From positions 1,612,001-1,676,000 of the forward strand of contig NZ_VFOW01000001.1 of the NCBI RefSeq assembly GCF_006716355.1: DNA of 64,000 nucleotides, read 5' to 3'. The position numbers were made by a program, and so were the translations under genes. The notes under the pieces are model-generated. The model worked only from the letters and a program-made list of their open reading frames with translations. It was not told the DNA's origin and did not search any database. The DNA comes from Stackebrandtia endophytica. GTDB taxonomy: Bacteria > Actinomycetota > Actinomycetes > Mycobacteriales > Micromonosporaceae. Below are positions 16,615-26,604 of this stretch, in pieces (the first letter of the stretch is position 1; each line of letters opens with the position of its first letter).

Positions 16615-16644
16615 GGGGCGGGAGGCGAGATCGCCGCCCGCCCC
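16615..16644 (+). terminator. Terminator after LPXTG gene
   Basis: GGGGCGGGAGGCGA (16615-16628) pairs with TCGCCGCCCGCCCC (16631-16644) with one mismatch, 31 bases after the stop. There is no T-run, as is usual in high-GC actinomycetes. Confidence 0.6.
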
Positions 16645-16774
16645 GCGATCACATCCGGCGACCTCTTTCGTCCCCAATGGATGCCATGGATATGCCATTA
16701 TGGTCGGTTTATGTCTACAATCGATAGCTTGTTCGAGCGTGTGCACCCCACCCACACGACGACAGGACACCCCC

Positions 16775-17800
16775 ATGAACCAGCAGTCAACGACCGGTCT
16801 CAGCCGTCGACGGCTTCTCTCCCTCAGCACCGGCGCGCTCCTCACCGCAGGGCTGGGGGCCGCCACCGGCCTCGCCATCGCTCCGGGCGTCGCGGCCGCC
16901 GCCGTTCCACCCTCGCAACGCCTGCCCCTGACCGGATCCTCCGACCGACTCTTCTGGAAGAAGTCCCTGCACGAGAAACCCATCATGCAGTGCTTCGCCT
17001 TCGACAACGTCAACGGCGAGGTGTACGTCATGCAACGCAGCGACCGGGCCAACAGCAAGACCGAGGGGCACCTGGCCATCAACCGGATGACCCTCTCCGG
17101 TGACCTCATCAGCCGGATGTATCTCAACGGTTTCGGTCACGGCATCGCGTTCGGCGTCCAGCCGACGGCGAACGGCGTCGTCCTGTGGACCGAGGCCGAT
17201 GCCCAACCGTACAAGGACAACAGTCGGGCGCGAGTCGTCTGCCGGTTCCCGTGGGCGGCTTCGACCACCCCCATCACCAAGGACGACGTGGAACTGTTCG
17301 AACCCATCGACGGCATGAAAATGGCATCGTGCTCACTCGACCTCGACCACAACACGATCGCGGTGCGCTACACCCGGGACGGTGTCGACGGCATGCGGGT
17401 ATCGCTGTACAACCTGGACGAATTCGCCGCCCACGACTTCTCCAACCGACTCGCCGACATCAGCACCCGCCCGGTACACGCGATCGGCGTGACCCCACAG
17501 GGCTATCAACACTATGGACAACATCTGTATCTGTTGCAGGGCAACCCCTATAAGGACTGCACCACACCCGGCCAGAAGGGCACCGGCAACACCGTCCTCG
17601 GGCGGATCAACTTCAACGACGAGACCGACTTCGAAACCCGTGGCACCGACGCCGGATACTCGCTGACGTTCCGCGAACCCGAGGGCCTCGGCCTGTACCG
17701 ACACCCCGACGGCCAACTTCGACTGGCGATGGGTTTCGCCTCCGGTTGTGCCGGCAGTCGCCAGGCGAACATCTATTACAAGGCGAACCCACCCGTGTAG
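16775..17800 (+). CDS. Tat-exported TagC-like (teichoic acid biosynthesis protein C family) beta-propeller protein
   Basis: The 341-residue protein begins with a Tat signal (SRRRLLSLSTGALL) cleaved near VAAAAVPP. The mature part reads MQCFAFDNVNGEVYVMQ, then a GDLISRMYLNGFGHGIAFGV segment and FREPEGLGLY. These match what I recall of the actinomycete proteins annotated as TagC-like or P68-RBP-like, thought to be propellers. Catalytic function is not established, and no TagA/B neighbours occur here. ATG 16775 is selected because it precedes the Tat motif. A terminator upstream makes it monocistronic. Confidence 0.75.
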   Translation: MNQQSTTGLSRRRLLSLSTGALLTAGLGAATGLAIAPGVAAAAVPPSQRLPLTGSSDRLFWKKSLHEKPIMQCFAFDNVNGEVYVMQRSDRANSKTEGHLAINRMTLSGDLISRMYLNGFGHGIAFGVQPTANGVVLWTEADAQPYKDNSRARVVCRFPWAASTTPITKDDVELFEPIDGMKMASCSLDLDHNTIAVRYTRDGVDGMRVSLYNLDEFAAHDFSNRLADISTRPVHAIGVTPQGYQHYGQHLYLLQGNPYKDCTTPGQKGTGNTVLGRINFNDETDFETRGTDAGYSLTFREPEGLGLYRHPDGQLRLAMGFASGCAGSRQANIYYKANPPV

Positions 17801-17879
17801 CGGTTCGCGTCACGGGACCGTTGGCCTCGCCCCGCGACGCGACCCCGACAGAAGGCCGGGCCGGAGTTCTCCGGTCCGG

Positions 17880-19664
<1,785 letters not shown>

Positions 19665-19728
19665 CCCCCCAGCCTGTCACACTCCCTCACCTGCGCGAAG
19701 GCGGCGTGTGCGGCCGGGGGAGGATGCT

Positions 19729-19980
19729 CTACGGATCGGGAAGGCAGCTGATGCACTTCCACCGAAGGTCATCGGGGTCGTGGGTAATAAACGGTGATGC
19801 ATAGACATCGACGCGGCCCTGGCTGAACGCCGGCGGCACCAATGCCCCGAAGGTGACGGTGGCTTGCGAGGCGAGATTCACGGTGAATCGCTTCCAACCC
19901 TCCGAGGCGATGACGACGAACTCGTCACCGGACCTGCCCTCGTACTGGGCATTCGCCCGCAGCACCTGGAGTTCACGCAC
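19729..19980 (-). CDS. Small hypothetical protein coupled to the PLP decarboxylase
   Basis: The 83-residue product starts at GTG 19980, one base after the decarboxylase stop, so translation is probably coupled. The sequence is ordinary globular protein (GDEFVVIASEGWKRFTVNL) with a C-terminal CISC pair. I do not recognise a family. Its tight spacing and clean codon use argue that it is real and functionally linked to the decarboxylase. Confidence 0.55.
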   Translation of the reverse strand: MRELQVLRANAQYEGRSGDEFVVIASEGWKRFTVNLASQATVTFGALVPPAFSQGRVDVYASPFITHDPDDLRWKCISCLPDP

Positions 19981-19981
19981 C

Positions 19982-21370
19982 TCACGCTTCCAATGCGGTC
20001 ACCAAGGCGGCGGCGACACGGTCGACGTCGGCCGGGGTGGTCCGCCAGTTGCTGAAGGCGGCTCGGATCGCGGGGAGGCCCCTGTGGATAGTCGGGGTCA
20101 GGAACGCGTCGCCGGACTCGGCGACGGTCTCCAACAGGGCCGAAACCCGCTCGGTGGTGGGACGTTCGGTGAGGGTGAAGCAGACGACGTTGAGCCGCAC
20201 CGGATCGAGCAGTCGGACGGTGGGCAGCTCATCGACCAGGTCGCCGAAGCGTCGGGCGGCGGCGATATCACGTTCCACGATTTCGCGGTGCCCGCTCCTG
20301 CCGTAGGCGGTGAGGGTGAACCAGGCCGCCAACGCCCGCATCCGCCGGGAGTTCTCCGGTGTCAGGTGCACGAATCCCGGATCATCTCCGGGTTCCCCCA
20401 GGTAGGCGGCGTGGTTGTGGAACACCCGTGCCTGCAGATCGGTCCGGTGGGTGAACTGCACTCCGGAGTCGTAGGGAACATTGAGCCACTTGTGCAGATC
20501 GACGCAGATCGAGTCGGCCAGGTGAAGACCGTGCACCAGATGGGCGTGCTCCGGCGACAGTGCCGCGAAGCCTCCAAAAGCCGCATCGACGTGCAACCAG
20601 AACGGGAAGTCCTCGCGCAGTCGGCCCACTGAGGACAGATCGTCGAAGTCGGCGGTGTTGACGGTGCCGGAATTGGCCACCACGATCGCAGGTCGCCCGT
20701 TCAACGCCGCCAGGTCGGCCCGAAGTGCGGCGGGGTCAACGGCTTCCCGGCCCGGCAGCGACTGAACGATGCGCAGCGCACCGCGACCGATGCCCAACAG
20801 CGACAGTGCCTTGTAGATACTGGAATGTGGAGTCGCGGACAGGACGGTGATCTCTCCGAGCGCGGCGACTCCGGCCTCGAATACCGACACACCGAGTTGT
20901 TCGCCGAGCCATTCTCGCGCCACAGCCAGCCCAACCACGTTCGACATGGTTGCACCGGTGACGAAGCTGCCCGGCATGGCCGAGGGAAGTCCCAGCATCT
21001 CCGCCAACCAGGTCAGGGTGTGGCGCTCCAGCGCGTCGGAGGCGGAGACCCCGTCACCGGCGGCGTTCTGATCGAACACGCTGGTCAACCAGTCACCGGC
21101 GACGGCGGCGGGAGTCGCCCCTCCCGTGACGAACCCCAGGTAGCGTCCGCCGGCGCTGCCCGACAGCCCCGGCTCCCATTCCCGGGCGAACCGGTCCAGG
21201 GCACCGGAGAGCCCCACACCCCGCTCGGGCAGCGACGGGTGCTCGACGGGTTCGGCGGTCACCGCGGCGGGCCGATCCTCGAGTCCCACGGCGTACCGAG
21301 CGGCGTCCTCGGCGACCACGGCCAGCAGGTCCGCGAACGCGGCATGATCGTCGGCGAGTTTGGGGTCCAC
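19982..21370 (-). CDS. PLP-dependent group II amino-acid decarboxylase
   Basis: The 462-residue enzyme belongs to the aromatic amino acid/glutamate/cysteine-sulfinate decarboxylase family. The PLP lysine is Lys294 in VDLHKWLNVPYDSG, and HVDAAFGG (His260, Asp262) positions the cofactor. FVTGATMSNVVGLAVAR is the phosphate-binding region. GTG 21370 follows GGGAGG by about six bases, so I prefer it to TTG 21391. Substrate is uncertain; the closest kind are aromatic amino acid or tyrosine decarboxylases. It is followed by a coupled 83-codon gene. Confidence 0.92.
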   Translation of the reverse strand: MDPKLADDHAAFADLLAVVAEDAARYAVGLEDRPAAVTAEPVEHPSLPERGVGLSGALDRFAREWEPGLSGSAGGRYLGFVTGGATPAAVAGDWLTSVFDQNAAGDGVSASDALERHTLTWLAEMLGLPSAMPGSFVTGATMSNVVGLAVAREWLGEQLGVSVFEAGVAALGEITVLSATPHSSIYKALSLLGIGRGALRIVQSLPGREAVDPAALRADLAALNGRPAIVVANSGTVNTADFDDLSSVGRLREDFPFWLHVDAAFGGFAALSPEHAHLVHGLHLADSICVDLHKWLNVPYDSGVQFTHRTDLQARVFHNHAAYLGEPGDDPGFVHLTPENSRRMRALAAWFTLTAYGRSGHREIVERDIAAARRFGDLVDELPTVRLLDPVRLNVVCFTLTERPTTERVSALLETVAESGDAFLTPTIHRGLPAIRAAFSNWRTTPADVDRVAAALVTALEA

Positions 21371-21876
21371 GATGGTCCTCCCGGTTGTCAACGGCTATCT
21401 GGAAACCTATCTCGACGACCGGGCACACGAGGGCAGCCGACCCGTCGTGGCCAACCGAATAAGTTCCAACTCCCCAGCCGATACGACGTCACCCGGCGAG
21501 CAGATGGGACGTTTCGGCACGTCCGCGGCGACCCGGCTGACACCGACCGGTCCCGCCTGATCCGTGTCGGCTCCGAGTACCCAGGCCGGCGGTGTCCGGC
21601 GCGGTGGTGACGATCCGCCCATCTCATCGGCGACACGACCCTCGGCGCCTGCTCGCGTAGCGTTTCGCATCCGTGCCGTCCCCGATGCGGGCGAACACGT
21701 CTGGCGGGTCCGGCGAAGCGCTGACCGGTGTTCGGCTCGGTGAGTAATCGCTTCAGCGCGTCATCACAGGGGGAAAGCCGGTTGGCAGACCGGCGGAAAC
21801 TTGCGATCATCAGGGGCCTGACCTGGGCGGCCGACAACCGCCGAGGTCATCGCGAACCGACCCTCGAGGAGCGTCA
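21371..21876. other. Gene-free region with structured leader before the GNAT gene
   Basis: None of the ORFs in these 506 bases has a plausible ribosome site or family. The last 130 bases can fold: GCCGGT/ACCGGC (21777-21794) and GACCTGGGCGG with CCGCCGAGGTC (21820-21848, one mismatch). The segment 21777-21794 superficially resembles a B12 box, but the rest of a cobalamin riboswitch is absent. Confidence 0.45.
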
Positions 21877-22584
21877 ATGACGAACTACGCAGCAGTTATC
21901 ACCGATTTCTGGCAGACGATGTTTCGTGGTGACGTCCGCTACGGGGACGAGACGGTCACCGTGACCGCGAACCCCGACCTCGCCCACGACCGGCGAGCCA
22001 TGGTGCTGGAGACCGTCGAGGGGCCGGCCGCACTCGTGGTGACCCCCGACCTCGCCGAGCGGTTGGACTTCTCGGGACGCCCCGACCTGTCGGAACTGCG
22101 CCGCAGACTGTCCGATGTCGACATCACTCTTCATGGTGCCGACCACCTCTTCTACTTCACCCGGGCGGCACGAGATCGGTTGCTGGCCGAAGGACCCGCC
22201 GACCACGTCCGGCAGCTGACCCGGCAGGACGTCGATCTGTTCGACGCGTTCACCTCCAGTGCCTCCGAATCGGACCTCGACGATGCCTTCGTGGAGCTCG
22301 ATCATTGGGCCGTGTTCGGTGTCTTCGAGGACGGACGCCTGGTCGCCGCCGCCAGCATGTACCCGTGGCAGAAGTCCACTCTGGCCGATGTCGGGGTGCT
22401 GACACTGCCGTCGTATCGGGGCCGGGGCCACGCCCGCCACGTCGTTCGCGCCATCTGCCGATACGCCTACCATCAGCGGCACCAACCGCAGTACCGCTGC
22501 CAGCTGGACAACGACGCCTCGGTGGCACTGGCCCGGTCGGCCGGACTGACCCGGTTCGGGCAGTGGGACGTGGTCGCCGAATAA
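21877..22584 (+). CDS. GNAT-family N-acetyltransferase
   Basis: The 235-residue protein has a GNAT fold in the C-terminal half: ALVVTPDLAERL early, then WAVFGVFEDGRLVAAASMY. The acetyl-CoA motif is LPSYRGRGHARHVVRAI (R-G-x-G-x-A) and the segment LDNDASVALARSAGL follows. The first 90 residues are an extra N-terminal part also seen in some actinobacterial GNATs. GAGG about nine bases upstream supports ATG 21877. Substrate unknown. The preceding leader has hairpins that might control it. Confidence 0.88.
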   Translation: MTNYAAVITDFWQTMFRGDVRYGDETVTVTANPDLAHDRRAMVLETVEGPAALVVTPDLAERLDFSGRPDLSELRRRLSDVDITLHGADHLFYFTRAARDRLLAEGPADHVRQLTRQDVDLFDAFTSSASESDLDDAFVELDHWAVFGVFEDGRLVAAASMYPWQKSTLADVGVLTLPSYRGRGHARHVVRAICRYAYHQRHQPQYRCQLDNDASVALARSAGLTRFGQWDVVAE

Positions 22585-22673
22585 CCTCAGCCGAAAATCG
22601 ATCACCTCGACGGTAAACAACCCTCCCGGGCCGACGCGTTGTAAAGGTGGAAGGGTTCAACACCGGGAGCGTG

Positions 22674-23168
22674 ATGGCGGACTTCGATGACTTCGTGCGG
22701 GGGCGCGGCGGCGCGCTCCTGCGGTTCGCCTTCCTGCTGTGCGGTGACCGACACCGCGCGGAGGATCTGGTGCAGGAGGCCTTGATGCGCTGTCATCACC
22801 GGTGGCGTCGAATCGAGCGGCTCGCAGGACCGGAAGCCTACGTGCGCAAGGTGATTCTGCGACAGTTCCTGTCGTGGCGGCGGCTTCGTTCGTCCCGGGA
22901 GATCGCCGCCGACCGGATTCCCGATCGTCGCGTGGACGGCGAAGCCGACACCTTCGCCGAACGCAGTGCGATCCGGGACGTTCTGGGATCGCTGCCCCGT
23001 CGACAACGCGCGGTCCTGGTTCTGCGTTTCTACGAGGATCTACCCGACGGTGCAATCGCGGACCTGTTGGGCTGTTCCCCCGCCACCGTGCGGGTGCACG
23101 CCGGCCGAGCGCTGGCGTCCCTGCGCAGGCACCCGGAGTTCACGGCGAGCGGGGTCGACCATGACTGA
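22674..23168 (+). CDS. ECF RNA polymerase sigma factor, SigE-like subfamily
   Basis: The 164-residue sigma factor contains only regions 2 and 4. Region 2 reads FDDFVRGRGGALLRFAFLL and AEDLVQEALMRCHHRW; region 4 reads LPRRQRAVLVLRFYEDLPDG, then ATVRVHAGRALASLR. ATG 22674 gives the typical short N-terminus (MADFDDF); GTG 22671 and GTG 22647 are alternatives, and GGGAG is close upstream. The downstream membrane protein overlaps its stop by eight bases, which suggests an anti-sigma or co-regulated partner. Confidence 0.92.
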   Translation: MADFDDFVRGRGGALLRFAFLLCGDRHRAEDLVQEALMRCHHRWRRIERLAGPEAYVRKVILRQFLSWRRLRSSREIAADRIPDRRVDGEADTFAERSAIRDVLGSLPRRQRAVLVLRFYEDLPDGAIADLLGCSPATVRVHAGRALASLRRHPEFTASGVDHD

Positions 23169-23772
23169 CATCAAGCACGCCCTGGAGGCCGAGGCGCTAT
23201 CGGCTCCCGGTCCCACCGGACTGCTCGAACGCGTCAAACGACGCAGTCGACGGCGGCGGCTGTGCCAGGCCGGCGTCGGTGGGTTCGCCGTGGCCGTCAT
23301 GCTGGCGGCGGTCGTGGGATGGGTGTGGCCGCAGACCGGCCCATCACCGGCGGCGAGTCGGCTGGGCACCGGGGATGTGGCGATCTGTTTCACCACGACG
23401 CAGGCGCCCTGGTCGGTCACCATTACCGAGCACGCCGGGGGCGACACCATCGACAGTCGCACCGAGGAGTTCACCTCCCTGTCATCGCCGATCGAACAAC
23501 CGATCGTCGGTGAAGTGCACACGCTGACCGTGTCGATCCGTTCCGGCCCAATGGAATCAGGTGCCTTGACGACGGCGCGACCGCTTGAGTTCGGCGAGAC
23601 CGCCGCGGTCGTCGGGTTCATAGATGAGCGCCCGGTCGTGATGTTCGAGTCGAGCGTCGCCGACTTCGTGATCGAGGTGACGGCGGCCGACTCTGATATG
23701 GACATCGACGTGCTGGTGGAGTTCGCCCGCAGCATCACCGTCCACACCGACCCGTCGGGCTGCGCCGACTGA
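23161..23772 (+). CDS. Single-pass membrane protein, possible partner of the ECF sigma factor
   Basis: The 203-residue product has a cytoplasmic basic N-part (about 1-38, LLERVKRRSRRRRL), one transmembrane helix (GGFAVAVMLAAVVGWVW) and an exported C-terminal domain with two cysteines. The topology is that of an anti-sigma or sensor protein. However, I see no HxxxCxxC zinc motif, so anti-sigma function is inferred from the eight-base overlap with the sigma gene. ATG 23161 is the natural start; the longer frame reads through the sigma gene. Confidence 0.75.
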   Translation: MTDIKHALEAEALSAPGPTGLLERVKRRSRRRRLCQAGVGGFAVAVMLAAVVGWVWPQTGPSPAASRLGTGDVAICFTTTQAPWSVTITEHAGGDTIDSRTEEFTSLSSPIEQPIVGEVHTLTVSIRSGPMESGALTTARPLEFGETAAVVGFIDERPVVMFESSVADFVIEVTAADSDMDIDVLVEFARSITVHTDPSGCAD

Positions 23773-23806
23773 CCACCAGTTCCATCCCACCCGACAAGGA
23801 CGCTCC

Positions 23807-25006
23807 ATGCCTCGATACCCCATGCCTAAAAACCATCTATCTCAAAGCCATCTGTCTCGACGCCCCCTGTCTCGACACCTCCCGTCTCGCAACTCCCCGG
23901 CGATCCCCCGGCGTGATCTGCTGCGCCTGCTGTCCATCGCGGCGGTGATTCCACCGTTGTCGGCGGTACTCGGCGGCTGTGAGTCCTCGACCGGGGATCC
24001 GGTGCGCGACATCGAGAACCTGTTGGCCGACCGATTGGCCGACAACGCCAACCTGACCCTGGGGGTGGTCGCCGATGGGGAAGTCCGCTACCGGGGCGAC
24101 TTCGGCAGCATCGATCGTGAACGCGATCTGCCCGCGACCTCCCGCTCGGTGTACGACATCGGTTCGGTCACCAAGCAGTTCACCGCCGCAGCCGTGTTGG
24201 CGCTCGAAATGGACGGCGCGCTGCGGGTGACCGACTCCGTCGCCGATCACCTCCCCGAGTTGAACCGGACCGATGTGACGATTCACCATCTGCTCACCCA
24301 CACCTCCGGGCTGGTGGACGTCCTCGGTGCGGATGACGACCCGGTCGGTCGTGACGACTTCATCGCCGAGGCGGCGGCGACCCCGCCGACCTCGCCACCG
24401 GGTCGCTACGCGTACTCGAATGTGGGCTACAGCCTTCTCGGCGCGATCATCGAGCGGGCCACCGATCTATCCTATGAGGAGTACCTGGCGCGGCGACTGT
24501 TCGCTCCTGCCGCCATGACCGACACCGGCTATGTTCTGCCGCAATGGGATTCCCGAGACATCGTCGTTGAGTACGACGAACGGTCCCGACCGCACGGACG
24601 ACCCAACGAACAGCCTTGGGCCAATGACGGTCCATACTGGAACCTTCGAGCCAACGGCGGAGTCCTGTCCACCGCCGACGACATGTGCCGCTGGCTGCTG
24701 GCCCTGGACGGCACCGACATTCTCTCCGAACCGATGGCGACGAAGATGTTCACCCCGCACACTCCCGAGGAGGACGACTCCAGCTGGTACGGCTACGGCT
24801 GGGTCATCCTGGAGGAATCCGGGCACCGCCTCGCCTGGCACAACGGCGGCAACGACCGGTCCTACAGCGAGATCCTGCGCGACCTCGACACCGGCACCGC
24901 GCTGTTCTGGTCCACCAACCAGGTCGCCGACATCGATGCATGGGATCTCGCCGAGTCCGACCTGACCTTCGAGCTTCTGACCGTCCTCCGCCGGTTCGGT
25001 TGGTGA
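23807..25006 (+). CDS. Serine hydrolase of the beta-lactamase/PBP-like family, Tat-type lipoprotein
   Basis: The 399-residue class C beta-lactamase-like protein shows the active-site triad SVTK (Ser120, Lys123), YSN (Tyr203) and HNGG (345-348). A Tat motif (RRDLLRLLSI) and lipobox LGGC (Cys58) place it outside, anchored by lipid. Before the Tat motif is an odd His/Ser/Arg-rich leader made from four 15-base repeats. AAGGA six bases before ATG 23807 supports the start. Such proteins act as D-Ala-D-Ala peptidases, esterases or beta-lactamases; which one is open. Confidence 0.9.
   Translation: MPRYPMPKNHLSQSHLSRRPLSRHLPSRNSPAIPRRDLLRLLSIAAVIPPLSAVLGGCESSTGDPVRDIENLLADRLADNANLTLGVVADGEVRYRGDFGSIDRERDLPATSRSVYDIGSVTKQFTAAAVLALEMDGALRVTDSVADHLPELNRTDVTIHHLLTHTSGLVDVLGADDDPVGRDDFIAEAAATPPTSPPGRYAYSNVGYSLLGAIIERATDLSYEEYLARRLFAPAAMTDTGYVLPQWDSRDIVVEYDERSRPHGRPNEQPWANDGPYWNLRANGGVLSTADDMCRWLLALDGTDILSEPMATKMFTPHTPEEDDSSWYGYGWVILEESGHRLAWHNGGNDRSYSEILRDLDTGTALFWSTNQVADIDAWDLAESDLTFELLTVLRRFGW
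23833..23892 (+). repeat. Four degenerate 15-bp tandem repeats
   Basis: Units begin at 23833, 23848, 23863 and 23878; the shared core is TCTGTCTCGAC with changes. They encode the pentapeptide-like series HLSQS, HLSRR, PLSRH and LPSRN ahead of the Tat signal of the serine hydrolase. Being a multiple of three, copy-number change would keep the frame. Confidence 0.7.
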
Positions 25007-25078
25007 CCGTCGCCAATCACATTGCGTGCGGGATGGCCCCCGCGACCCTGGCCGCGCTGGAGTGAACGACCACGTCCG

Positions 25079-26239
25079 TCACCGGTCGGTGACGAACTTG
25101 GTCACCGCCGACTCGTAACCGGCGGGATTCTCGTTCCAGGAGGCGGTGTGGCCGGCCGTCGTCGTCACGAGGGTCATGAGCGCCGGATCGACGGCCTCGG
25201 CGAACTCGAGGCTCGCCGCGACGTCCACGGTCTCGTCGTCGAGATCGGCGAACAGCAGGATCGGGATCGCCACCTCGGCGGCGAACCGACGTTGGTCCAG
25301 ATCGGTCAAGTCCAGGTCGACCCGCCACTCGACCAACCATTTGGCGACCGTGACGATCGGGGCGGGCACCGAACGCTGCGCACCCTGTTTATCGAGAGTG
25401 GATCCCCAGTCCAGGACCGGAGAATCCAGGATGACCCCGCTGACCAGGTCGCGGTCGTCCATGCGCCGCGCCGCCGTCATGACCACCGCACCACCCATGG
25501 ACCAGCCGTAAAGCACCACATCGGAGGCCCCTGCGGCAACCGCGTAGTCGACCGCGGCCGCCACGTCGCGCCATTCGGTGTCGCCCAAGTGATGCAGGCC
25601 GTCCGGGGATGCCGGGGCGCCCTCGTCGTTGCGATGGGTGATGGACAATACCGGCATACCGGCCGCATGCAGCGTTGGGATGATCCGCAGCGCCTCCCGG
25701 GGGCCGGCGTTGCGGCCGTGCACCGCGATCACCCAGGTGTCACCGTCGGCGGGAACATACCAGGCGGGGGCGCCTCCCAGCTCGGTGTCGATGTCGACCG
25801 TCTCATAGGGAATACCGAAGGCCGTCTCGGGATCCTCACCGACGGCCCAGAGGTCGATCCGAGTCGCGGTACCGGCCGTCAAGGTTCCATAGAGGATCCG
25901 CTGGATCGGACGGACCACGAAGCCGTCCTCGATGCGCAGCACGTCGCCCAGCAGCGCCCGGCCCTCGGGCCAGTGAAGGCCCCACACACCGGGGCGGGTG
26001 GTCTCATCGGTCACCGGCAGAGTCACCTCGGTGCCGTTGACCGCCGCCACGGTCACGGGGTAGTCGTATTCACCGTGTGTCACGTTGACGACCTCACCGG
26101 AGAAGTACCAACCGGCACCCCCGACCACACCACCCAACAGGACGATGAGGACGACCAGCGTGACGGTCACGAGGCGGCGCCATCGTCGAGGGCGTCGGGG
26201 CGACTGTGTTTCTTCGGTGTTCTGGGCAAGGTCGGTCAC
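25079..26239 (-). CDS. Membrane-anchored alpha/beta-hydrolase
   Basis: The 386-residue protein has a basic N-terminus (RRPRRWRRL) and one transmembrane helix (about 22-45), then an exported alpha/beta-hydrolase domain. Catalytic Ser is in LYGWSMGGAVV, the acid is likely in LLFADLDDETV, and the His is in TAGHTASWNENP. ITHRNDEGAPASPDGLHHLG is a typical pre-nucleophile segment. GTG 26239 has GGAG seven bases upstream; ATG 26266 and GTG 26281 lack good ribosome sites. Substrate unknown. It is divergent from the GH2 gene, with MITE copy 2 between. Confidence 0.87.
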   Translation of the reverse strand: MTDLAQNTEETQSPRRPRRWRRLVTVTLVVLIVLLGGVVGGAGWYFSGEVVNVTHGEYDYPVTVAAVNGTEVTLPVTDETTRPGVWGLHWPEGRALLGDVLRIEDGFVVRPIQRILYGTLTAGTATRIDLWAVGEDPETAFGIPYETVDIDTELGGAPAWYVPADGDTWVIAVHGRNAGPREALRIIPTLHAAGMPVLSITHRNDEGAPASPDGLHHLGDTEWRDVAAAVDYAVAAGASDVVLYGWSMGGAVVMTAARRMDDRDLVSGVILDSPVLDWGSTLDKQGAQRSVPAPIVTVAKWLVEWRVDLDLTDLDQRRFAAEVAIPILLFADLDDETVDVAASLEFAEAVDPALMTLVTTTAGHTASWNENPAGYESAVTKFVTDR

Positions 26240-26426
26240 CGGGGCACTCCGTCGGGCAAGGGGCATGGAAACGGTAGCCACGACACGCTATCGCGAGGGA
26301 TCCACCATCGCCATCCGTCGTTCGAACGAACACCCGGTTCCGTCGTCGGGCACGTGGGCGTCGTTCACCCGGGGCACGTAACCTCGCGGGAGACGCGAGT
26401 GGGATCGCGACAGGTTCTCTGCGTAA

Positions 26427-26592
26427 GAAGCTGTCTTTGGACCTCGTTCGTCGTGAGCGGCGGTCCAGGCGAGTGCATTCGCAGTGGCGGAGGCGTTCCT
26501 GCATACCGGTGTTGTATGCGGGGACACCGACAACACCGCGAGGCGCCCGTCTGGTCGTCGCGCAACAGAACAGCAGGTTCAAAGACAGCTTC
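26427..26592 (-). mobile_element. MITE-like element, copy 2 (166 bp, inverted relative to copy 1)
   Basis: The reverse complement matches copy 1 with only about ten differences. Ends GAAGCTGTCTTTGGACC and GGTTCAAAGACAGCTTC are flanked by TAA on both sides (26424-26426 and 26593-26595). It has no transposase. The element ends 12 bases before the GH2 start codon, and the right-hand TAA merges into the GH2 ribosome site. The internal CGGTGTTG and hairpin pairing are mostly kept. Confidence 0.8.
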
Positions 26593-26604
26593 TAAGGGGC
26601 GGAT

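Noticed and set aside
21771-21800. Cobalamin riboswitch
   Set aside because: Only a B12-box-like segment is present; the conserved core and upstream helices are absent and no B12-related gene follows.
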